Source: Flavobacteriales bacterium UBA2426
GTDB lineage: Bacteria; Bacteroidota; Bacteroidia; Flavobacteriales_F; PHOS-HE28
Length of the DNA stretch: 13,083 nt
NCBI GenBank assembly: GCA_002342985.1
Contig: DDRC01000227.1
Location: forward strand, 62,524-75,606
Reading direction: 5' to 3'
A model generated the notes under the pieces. The model searched no databases. It was given only the letters and a program-made list of their open reading frames with translations, and had not been told where the DNA came from. Positions within the stretch are counted from its first letter, which is position 1. Each line of letters begins with the position of its first letter. Positions 7,500 to 13,083 of the stretch are shown piece by piece. Position numbers and translations under genes: made by a program.

Positions 7500-7522
7500 G
7501 ATCGACGCTTTCCCCGTCGATC
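7500..7522 (-). promoter_or_regulatory. Inverted repeat just upstream of the polymerase start codon
   Basis: GATCGACG (7500-7507) and CGTCGATC (7515-7522) form a perfect 8-bp inverted repeat with a 7-base spacer. It lies in the 85-base gap between the divergent polymerase and thiL genes, ending 4 bases before the polymerase ATG (7495). In that mRNA it would fold over the ribosome-binding region; as DNA it could be an operator. Within the same gap, TACATTCT (minus strand, 7532-7539) is only a loose match to the -7 box TAnnTTTG. Confidence 0.4.
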
Positions 7523-7580
7523 GGGGGCCCCAGAATGTATTGATCATCCGCACGCCCCGATGACGGAACTTCGCCCCGCC

Positions 7581-8624
7581 ATGTCCGAGCAATCCTCCCG
7601 CACCGAGCTCTCCGCCATCGGGGAGTTCGGCCTCATCGAGCGTCTCGCCTCGCGCATCCGCTTGCAGCAATCATCGACTGTCAGGGGCATCGGCGACGAT
7701 GCCGCGGTGATCGATCCGCAGGGCCTCCACCAAGTGGTCACCACCGATATGCTGGTGGAGGGCGTCCACTTCGACCTGGGCTATGTGCCACTCCGCCACC
7801 TGGGCTACAAGGCCATCGTCGTCAATCTGAGCGATGTGTATGCCATGAACGCCGAGCCCAGGCAGGTCATCGTGGCCCTCGCCCTCAGCAACCGCTTCCC
7901 GGTGGAGGCGGTGGATGAGCTCTATGAAGGCATGCTGCTCGCGTGCCGCAACTACGGGGTGGACCTGGTGGGCGGCGACACCTGCAGCAGCACAAGCGGC
8001 CTCGTCATCGGCATTACGGCCATCGGTGCGGCGCTGCCTGGCGACCTCGTGTACCGGTCGGGTGCTCGGGAGCATGACCTGCTGGTGGTGAGCGGCGACC
8101 TCGGCGGGGCCTACATGGGGCTACAGGTGCTCGAGCGCGAGAAGGCCGTCTTCAAGGAGACCGGTGCGCAGCCCGACCTCGCGGGCCACGACTACATCCT
8201 GGAGCGCCAGCTCAAGCCCGAGGCGCGCCGCGACATCGTCGCACTGCTCCGCCAGCTGGGGGTGCGGCCCACGGCGATGATCGACATCAGCGACGGCCTC
8301 GCCAGCGCCGCCATCCCCATCGCTCGTTCCTCGGCCCTTGGCGTCAGGCTATACGACGAGAAGCTGCCCATCGACCCTCATACCTACGGCACCGCGCGCG
8401 AGTTCGGCCTCGACCCCACCACCTGTGCGCTGAATGGCGGGGAGGATTACGAGCTGCTTTTCACTATCGCTCCGTCGGACTATGAGAAGGTGAAGGGCAA
8501 TCCCAGCCTTACGGTGGTGGGCCATATGACCGACCGGGGCAGCGGCTACCGGCTGGTGGACAGGCAAGGCGGCGAGCATGAGCTGCGCGCCCAAGGCTGG
8601 GATGCTTTCCTGACCGCGCGCTAG
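7581..8624 (+). CDS. thiL: Thiamine-monophosphate kinase
   Basis: 347 residues. It phosphorylates thiamine monophosphate with ATP to thiamine diphosphate, the last step of cofactor synthesis, in the cytoplasm. It belongs to the AIR-synthase/PurM-like fold. Visible family motifs: GIGDDAAVI (36-44), TTDMLVEGVHFD (54-65), VNLSDVYAMNA (81-91), GGDT (131-134), VSGDLGGAYMGL (170-181), MIDISDGLA (233-241) and GGEDYELLFT (286-295), including the Asp residues that bind Mg-ATP. The EFGLIERL start is typical of Bacteroidota ThiL. I chose the ATG at 7581; an in-frame ATG at 7560 would add seven residues and cannot be excluded. The frame stays open back to 7308, inside the polymerase gene, but that stretch is not coding. 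No other thiamine gene is nearby. Its stop overlaps that of the following convergent gene. Confidence 0.95.
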   Translation: MSEQSSRTELSAIGEFGLIERLASRIRLQQSSTVRGIGDDAAVIDPQGLHQVVTTDMLVEGVHFDLGYVPLRHLGYKAIVVNLSDVYAMNAEPRQVIVALALSNRFPVEAVDELYEGMLLACRNYGVDLVGGDTCSSTSGLVIGITAIGAALPGDLVYRSGAREHDLLVVSGDLGGAYMGLQVLEREKAVFKETGAQPDLAGHDYILERQLKPEARRDIVALLRQLGVRPTAMIDISDGLASAAIPIARSSALGVRLYDEKLPIDPHTYGTAREFGLDPTTCALNGGEDYELLFTIAPSDYEKVKGNPSLTVVGHMTDRGSGYRLVDRQGGEHELRAQGWDAFLTAR

Positions 8625-8634
8625 GCGGCGCGGT
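8613..8634. terminator. Hairpin around overlapping stops of thiL and the convergent gene
   Basis: ACCGCGC (8613-8619) and GCGCGGT (8628-8634) form a 7-bp stem with an 8-base loop that contains CTAG. Both genes use TAG from that tetranucleotide (plus 8622-8624, minus 8621-8623). No T-run follows on either strand. It may be a bidirectional transcript end; that is inference. Confidence 0.35.
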
Positions 8635-10183
8635 GCAGGCGGGCCGCGCGCTCCTTGAGCGTCAGCGCAAAGGGCTTGCCCAAGATGCGGCTCTCGGCCC
8701 AGGCGATGGGGTCGAGGTGGTCGAGTACACGGCGTTCCATAGGGTCTTCGAGCAGCGCAAGCGTGTCCTCGCGGAAGTCGGTGAGGGCCTGGGTGCGGTC
8801 TTGGGCGCTTTTGGCGCGCGCGAGCGAACGCATCAGCTGCAGCAGGCGGGGCTCGAAGCGATGGACCACGCGATGGATGCGCAGGTAGCGCTCCGTGTTG
8901 CGCACCGCGTAGGGCAGCAGGTCGTACTTGCCCAGGTCGGCCAGGATCAGCAGGTGCAGCAGCCGCGTGAAGCAGGCCGTATCACTGGTGTCGTCGTGCC
9001 GGGTGGCGTTCAGGGCCTCGTTGGCGCGTTTGAGCGCGCCCTCCGGATCGCCGGCCGCGAGGTGTGCGTAGGCGGACAGGTATTGCAGCGCCGCGCGGCG
9101 CACGGGTCCAAGGCGCGGTCCGTGCTGCCTCAGGCCGCGCTCCAGCACCGGCATGAGCTCCATGGCGCGCTCCACCTGGCCTACGCGCAGGTGCATGCTC
9201 AGCTCAAGGCTCGTGGTGGTGGCGAAGAGCTTCACATCCAGGTCCTCGGTCTCGGGCATGCCCCATTGGGCCGGCAGGGCGCGGAAGCGTCTGAGCAGCT
9301 CGAAGGCCTCGTCGTGCAGGCCGCATTGCACGGTAACGTAGGCCAGGTTGCTCATCACGCCCAGGATCAGGTTCGGCTCTTCCTTGAACCGGTGCCGCTC
9401 GCGCTCAAGCAGGTCCAGGTTGGCGAGGAGATGCCGACGGCTCTCTTGCGCCGCACCGGCGGCGAAGGCGGCAGCGCTGCGCACATGATGGTGCAGGAAC
9501 TGGGCCTGCGAGGTGAGCAGCTCCGCCCCGTCGTGCAGCAGCGGGTGTTGAAGCAGGACCTGCACCGCGGCCAGGGCGGCGGCTCCACGTGCGCTGCCCT
9601 GCCGATAGAGCAGCAGGAACAGGCGGCTCTTCACGTCCCATAGTGCGTCGATCTGGGCCTGGGCTTCCCGCAACCGGCCCGAACGCTCCCGCATCGTGTC
9701 GAGCCCCGCATCATCCAGGCCGGCGTAATTGCGGCATTCATGCAGCCGTCGCTCCCAATCGGCCACCTGCTGCAGGCCGGGCAGCCGCTCCATGGCTTCG
9801 GCCATCTTCCGTGCGCTCTGCAGCACCTTCCAAGCGTCGGTATACAGCGCGCGCTTGTGCAGCAGCTCCACCTGGTGCAGCAGACGGTGCAAGCGGGCAT
9901 CCGTGGAGCTTTCCGCATGGAAGGCCTCCAGGCTGTGCAGGATCGCCTCGTAGAGCCGGCGCTTGGTGATGGCGAAATGCCGCATGAACGGCGCTTCCTG
10001 GAACCGCTCGAGGAGGGCGCGCTCATCGAAGACGGGCATGCCGGCGATGGCATCGAAAAGCACCTGCTGGTTGCTGCCTGGTTCCTGTCCGTTGCGGGCC
10101 AAATGCACCTTGAAGTAGCGCTTCTCGGCCGGGCTCATCGACTGGATGAGGCGATTCACATGGTCCTGGCTGGTATGCGGCAT
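8621..10183 (-). CDS. Uncharacterised all-helical (TPR-like) protein
   Basis: 520 residues from the ATG at 10183 (MPHTSQDHVNRLIQ). An upstream TTG at 10234 in the same frame is a poor alternative. There is no signal peptide or membrane segment, so it is probably cytoplasmic. The sequence is almost wholly helical, with repeated helix pairs rich in Leu, Ala, Arg and Glu, such as YLSAYAHLAAGDPEGALKRA and LAYVTVQCGLHDEAFELLRR, as expected of a TPR-like solenoid. The SMSPAEKRYFKVH start and the HLDPIAWAESRILGKPF end recall a widespread but uncharacterised Bacteroidota family of 450-520 residues; I make this link from memory. No catalytic motif is visible, so a scaffold or protein-binding role is the most that can be said. 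It is oriented like the lipoprotein gene upstream, but a terminator separates them. Confidence 0.82.
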   Translation of the reverse strand: MPHTSQDHVNRLIQSMSPAEKRYFKVHLARNGQEPGSNQQVLFDAIAGMPVFDERALLERFQEAPFMRHFAITKRRLYEAILHSLEAFHAESSTDARLHRLLHQVELLHKRALYTDAWKVLQSARKMAEAMERLPGLQQVADWERRLHECRNYAGLDDAGLDTMRERSGRLREAQAQIDALWDVKSRLFLLLYRQGSARGAAALAAVQVLLQHPLLHDGAELLTSQAQFLHHHVRSAAAFAAGAAQESRRHLLANLDLLERERHRFKEEPNLILGVMSNLAYVTVQCGLHDEAFELLRRFRALPAQWGMPETEDLDVKLFATTTSLELSMHLRVGQVERAMELMPVLERGLRQHGPRLGPVRRAALQYLSAYAHLAAGDPEGALKRANEALNATRHDDTSDTACFTRLLHLLILADLGKYDLLPYAVRNTERYLRIHRVVHRFEPRLLQLMRSLARAKSAQDRTQALTDFREDTLALLEDPMERRVLDHLDPIAWAESRILGKPFALTLKERAARLHRAA

Positions 10184-10273
10184 GGCAGGGGTATCAGGTA
10201 CGGGAAAGTACCCGGAGGCCCTGTTGCGCCCCAAGCTCCTGCGGGGAATGGTTGCAATGGCCCAGCGATGGGT

Positions 10274-10303
10274 GGAAATGAAAACGCCCGGTGACCCGGG
10301 CGT
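10274..10303 (-). terminator. Intrinsic terminator of the lipoprotein gene
   Basis: Read on the minus strand: ACGCCCGG, loop GTCA, CCGGGCGT, then TTTCATTTCC. This is an 8-bp GC-rich stem (10284-10303) with a short T-rich tail, starting 27 bases after the lipoprotein stop codon. It is the only hairpin in the window with a T-rich tail. Between it and the next gene (10184-10273) I see only a 5-bp inverted repeat GGTAC/GTACC (10197-10212) and no convincing promoter box. Confidence 0.8.
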
Positions 10304-10330
10304 CCATCGGAGGAAGCGCGCTGAGGGGGG

Positions 10331-10594
10331 TCAGCTCGGCTTCTTCTTGCGATTGCGCTCTCCGTCACCAACGTCGTCACCGTCGTCGCTGATGGATGCA
10401 CCGTCCTTGTCCGTCTTGCGGCCCGAACCCTGCCCTGAATTGGAGGGGTCGGTTTCCGAGGTGATGCCACCCTTGCTCTTGGTCGTACCGTTTTCATTCG
10501 CATGGCACGGCCCGATGGACTCCTCCTTGGCGCAGCTGACGGCCATGAACGCGAGCAGGGCCAAGGTCAACAGATATGAAGGAATCCGACGCAT
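10331..10594 (-). CDS. Small lipoprotein with hydrophilic low-complexity tail
   Basis: 87 residues. MRRIPSYLLTLALLAFMAVSC is a lipoprotein signal peptide: two Arg, a hydrophobic core, and a VSC lipobox with Cys21 as the predicted lipidated residue. The mature part (about 67 residues) has no hydrophobic core. It is rich in Asp, Gly, Ser, Lys and Asn, includes an acidic SDDGDDVGDGE stretch and ends in a basic NRKKKPS tail, so it is probably disordered. A second Cys sits at residue 30. I do not recognise a family. The gene lies 36 bases downstream of the sensor kinase on the same strand, with its own promoter candidate upstream and a terminator downstream. These signals, together with the lipobox, make it a credible gene despite its size. 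Confidence 0.75.
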   Translation of the reverse strand: MRRIPSYLLTLALLAFMAVSCAKEESIGPCHANENGTTKSKGGITSETDPSNSGQGSGRKTDKDGASISDDGDDVGDGERNRKKKPS

Positions 10595-10605
10595 GATTCG
10601 ATTGT

Positions 10606-10636
10606 CAAATGTAGTGCACGGAATGGCCGTTCACAA
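10606..10636 (-). promoter_or_regulatory. Promoter of the lipoprotein gene (TTG-N20-TAnnTTTG)
   Basis: On the minus strand, TACATTTG (10613-10606) is an exact match to the Bacteroidota -7 consensus TAnnTTTG. TTG at 10636-10634 lies 20 bases upstream, at the expected -33 place, and overlaps the end of the kinase gene. Only 11 bases separate the -7 box from the ATG at 10594, so the transcript would have a leader of a few bases at most. Confidence 0.65.
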
Positions 10637-13083
10637 GCCCTCGGCGGACTTTATTACGGACTGTTGGACAGGCAGTTCGATGGTCACCTCCGTGCCAATG
10701 CTCCGTTGGCTGGCCAGGTCCCACCGTTGCTTGGGCCCATCAATCCGGATATCGGTCAATTCGAGCCGACGCAAGACATCCGCCCGGCCCTTGGTGATCT
10801 CGATGCCCCTGGAGATGTGGTCGTTCTCCTGACCGGCTTTGGCCTTGCGGCTTTCGTCGACGCCGATACCGTCATCCGCAATCCGCACCATGACCCGGTC
10901 TGCGTCCGTAGTGGGTTCCACGGTGATCTCCACATGCCCTTGGTGCCCCATGGGCAGGATGCCGTGCCAGATGCTGTTCTCCACGTAGGGCTGAAGCATC
11001 ATGGCGGGCAGGCGCACCTGAGTGGCATCCACCGCGGGGTCCACCGCGATGGTGTAGCGGAACTTGTCCTTGAAGCGCATGTGCTCCAGCTTCAGGTAGA
11101 GCTCCAGGCGCTCCAATTCCTCGGCCAGCGTGGTGGTGTCGCTCTGGCTGGCATCGAGGTTCTTACGGATGAGCTTCGCGAAGCTGGTGAGGTAGCGGCT
11201 GGCCGTGGCCCGGTCCTGCCGGTTGATGTGGAACTGAATGCTGTTGAGGGCGTTGAAGACGAAATGGCGGTTCATGTTGGCGTTGAGCGCCTGCTGCTCC
11301 AGCTGCAGCATGCGCGACCGAAGCACCAGCTGCCGCGTGCGCTCACGGCGCTCCCGCCTTTGGGTGCGGATGCGGTGGATGCCCCAGGCCAGGGCTGCGG
11401 CGGCGGCCGCGCAGGCGGCGAAGAACCACCAGCGTGCCCAATAGGGCGGGTCGATCCGGAAGGAGAAGGTCGCTGGAGCGCTCCAAGGGCCATTGCCCAC
11501 GGCGGCCATCACCTCGAAGGTGTAGTCGCCATGCGGGAGGTTGCTGAAGCTGGCGAAGCGGGCTTCCGTGGCGGGCAGCCAGTCGGGATCGAGGCCCGTG
11601 AGCCGGTATCGGAAGCGCACTTGCTCGGGTCGGTTGAAGGCAACGGCCGTATAATCGAAAGTGAGGTAGTGGCGCCGATAGGAGAGGTGCAGGCCGGCCG
11701 GCAGCCCATCGGCATCCAGGCTGTCGCAGGCATCCTTCCAAGCGCTGGGCTGCAGGAAGGAGCGCACACCGGTGATGTGCACCCGCGGCACTGGATCCGA
11801 GGCCGCATGGCCATTGGTCAAGGGGCTGTGCAGCACGGTGCCCGATGCGCTGCCGAAGAGGAGCCGCCCTTTCGTCCAGGCGTGGGCCGCGTTCAGGTTG
11901 AACTCGAGTCCGCGCAGGCCATCGCTCAGGGTGATGTGCGTGTAGGCGGAACTGTCGGCCAGCAGGCTGTCCGGGTGGAAGCGGAAGAGCCCGTTATTGG
12001 TGCCGGCCCAGACCAGGCCGTGCTCGTCGGCGATCAGGAAATCGATGTAGTTGGAGCCGAAGTCCTGCGCCATGCGGATGCATCTGGCTCCGCCGTCCTT
12101 CAGGCATGACAGGCCGTTGGCGGTGCCCACCCAGGTGCGGCCCGCCTGGTCGCGCAGCAGGCAGAGGGCGGTCTCATCGCAGAGCCCCTCGCTCTCCCCG
12201 ATGCGGAGGAAGGAGCCGTTCCGGTACCGGTAGCACCCATCGTCACCGGCCAATTCGAGCGTGCCATCGGGCAGTCCGATGATGGCCCGCACCGAGCGCT
12301 GCGGGGCTCCCGCGCCCCGGGCCGCGGTGGTGGTGGATCCATCCGGGGCCAACGAGAAGAGCCCCTCGCGTGTGCCGCACCAGATGCGTCCCGACGGGTC
12401 CTGGTGCAGGGCGAAGACGCGCGAGCCGGCAAGCGGCGCTTCCCCTTGGGGGCGCTCCACGACACCATTCACCACGCGGGCGAGGCCGTCGCTCGTGCCG
12501 AACCACATGGTCCCGTCCTGGGCGAGGAGCCCCGACCAGATGGTGTTGTTCGGCAGTCCGTCCAGCGTGGTGATCATGGCCATGCCATCCAGCCGGCACA
12601 GGCCGTTGTCGTAGGTGCCCAGCCACAGATCGCCTCGGGAGTCAGGCGTGACGCTCATCACCTGGTCGCTGCAGAGCCCATCCTTCACCGTGAAGGTGAC
12701 GAAGCGGTCGCCGAGGTAGAGCAGCACCCCCGCGCCATCGGTGCCGAACCAGATATTGCCCTCGTGGTCCTGGAAGGCGCATTGGATGTTGTCGTTCGGC
12801 AGGCCTTGATGCACGGTGAAGGTCCGCAGGCGCTGCCCATCGTATTGGTTCAGGCCGAGCTTGGTGCCCACCCAGAGCCGGTCGCGGTCATCGATCAGCA
12901 GGCAGCGGACGTTGTTCTGCAGTAAGCCGGTCTCCTCGTCGAACTCCGCCAGCAGGCGGCCATCCGGCGCGATGCGGTACAGCCCGCTGCCCAGGGTGCC
13001 CACCCACCAGGAGCCGTCCGCAGCCTCTTCCAGCGCGCTCACCAGCTTGCGCTTGGCATCACCGACCCGCACCGCCCTGCAAC
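10631..13083 (-). CDS. Propeller-type LytS-like sensor histidine kinase (5' partial)
   Basis: The frame is open to the right edge, so the N-terminus is missing; the GTG at 13072 (counted as residue 1) is inside the propeller and not a likely start. Residues 1-430 hold about ten two-component-regulator propeller blades with W-x-GT signatures (RLWVGT, NIWFGT, DLWLGT, TMWFGT, RIWCGT, RTWVGT, LVWAGT); the blade near 262-281 is degraded. A Y_Y_Y domain follows (about 465-540), then one membrane helix (about 547-565) and a basic coiled stretch. The kinase has His603 in MNRHFVFNALNSIQ, the N box LQPYVENSIWHG (693-704), DDGIGVDE (733-740) and SRGIEIT (754-760). Such proteins sense a periplasmic cue and phosphorylate a LytTR-type response regulator. 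None is encoded downstream, so the partner, if linked, is off the right edge. The signal peptide and first blades must also lie there. Confidence 0.93.
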   Translation of the reverse strand, partial: CRAVRVGDAKRKLVSALEEAADGSWWVGTLGSGLYRIAPDGRLLAEFDEETGLLQNNVRCLLIDDRDRLWVGTKLGLNQYDGQRLRTFTVHQGLPNDNIQCAFQDHEGNIWFGTDGAGVLLYLGDRFVTFTVKDGLCSDQVMSVTPDSRGDLWLGTYDNGLCRLDGMAMITTLDGLPNNTIWSGLLAQDGTMWFGTSDGLARVVNGVVERPQGEAPLAGSRVFALHQDPSGRIWCGTREGLFSLAPDGSTTTAARGAGAPQRSVRAIIGLPDGTLELAGDDGCYRYRNGSFLRIGESEGLCDETALCLLRDQAGRTWVGTANGLSCLKDGGARCIRMAQDFGSNYIDFLIADEHGLVWAGTNNGLFRFHPDSLLADSSAYTHITLSDGLRGLEFNLNAAHAWTKGRLLFGSASGTVLHSPLTNGHAASDPVPRVHITGVRSFLQPSAWKDACDSLDADGLPAGLHLSYRRHYLTFDYTAVAFNRPEQVRFRYRLTGLDPDWLPATEARFASFSNLPHGDYTFEVMAAVGNGPWSAPATFSFRIDPPYWARWWFFAACAAAAAALAWGIHRIRTQRRERRERTRQLVLRSRMLQLEQQALNANMNRHFVFNALNSIQFHINRQDRATASRYLTSFAKLIRKNLDASQSDTTTLAEELERLELYLKLEHMRFKDKFRYTIAVDPAVDATQVRLPAMMLQPYVENSIWHGILPMGHQGHVEITVEPTTDADRVMVRIADDGIGVDESRKAKAGQENDHISRGIEITKGRADVLRRLELTDIRIDGPKQRWDLASQRSIGTEVTIELPVQQSVIKSAEGL

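Noticed and set aside
7308..7580. An upstream extension of thiL starting at 7308
   Set aside because: It would run through the polymerase gene's 5' end on the opposite strand and the divergent intergenic region. ThiL proteins start at about the EFGLIERL motif.
8633..9643. A 336-codon open frame on the plus strand, antisense to the helical-protein gene
   Set aside because: No domain or signal peptide. The minus-strand frame has coherent helical repeats and ends typical of a Bacteroidota family, so the plus frame is a shadow.
10184..10234. A TTG start adding 17 residues to the helical protein
   Set aside because: TTG is a rare start and the extra residues cover a short inverted repeat in the leader. 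The ATG at 10183 is simpler.
10664..12109. A 481-codon open frame on the plus strand, antisense to the sensor kinase
   Set aside because: Same reasons: it is fully opposite well-supported kinase and Y_Y_Y domains, with no motif, and its composition is typical of an antisense shadow.

Overview
The window looks like chromosomal DNA of a GC-rich member of the Bacteroidota, plausibly an uncultured Flavobacteriales-type lineage. Four things point there: a type IX secretion (T9SS) type A C-terminal sorting domain on a repeat protein; a LytS-type sensor kinase with an N-terminal two-component-regulator propeller and Y_Y_Y domain; a Bacteroidota-style second DnaE with an Asn-x-His N-terminus; and a perfect TAnnTTTG -7 promoter box. 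The taxonomic call is inference from gene content; no rRNA or tRNA gene is present.

Layout. (1) Positions 2-2185, plus strand: the 3' part of a large secreted repeat protein with about 125-residue modules, a PPC-like domain, a diverged last module and a T9SS tail. A 12-bp hairpin follows it. (2) 2276-2785, plus: a small secreted protein with a carboxypeptidase-regulatory-like domain. (3) 2847-4390, plus: a translationally coupled pair (TGATG overlap) encoding 3-hydroxyanthranilate 3,4-dioxygenase and 2-amino-3-carboxymuconate-6-semialdehyde decarboxylase, two consecutive steps of the kynurenine route of tryptophan breakdown. (4) 4400-7495, minus: a 1031-residue DnaE-family DNA polymerase III alpha-like protein, convergent with the decarboxylase gene and divergent from thiL. 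(5) 7581-8624, plus: thiamine-monophosphate kinase ThiL. (6) 8621-10183, minus: an all-helical, probably TPR-like cytoplasmic protein of unknown function whose stop codon overlaps that of thiL. (7) 10331-10594, minus: a small lipoprotein with its own promoter and terminator. (8) 10631 to the right edge, minus: a propeller-type histidine kinase cut by the window end.

Functional picture. Most of the window is ordinary, tightly packed chromosomal coding sequence. The only clear pathway unit is the dioxygenase/decarboxylase pair: the first makes ACMS, which can cyclise spontaneously to quinolinate, and the second removes it towards 2-aminomuconate semialdehyde. The sensor kinase and lipoprotein are co-directional, but a good promoter between them suggests the lipoprotein can be expressed alone. 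I found no CRISPR array, insertion sequence, phage gene, tRNA or rRNA, and nothing that makes a convincing new multi-gene system. The most interesting leads are the repeat array, the stand-alone second DnaE with a hairpin in its leader, and the compact convergent junctions.
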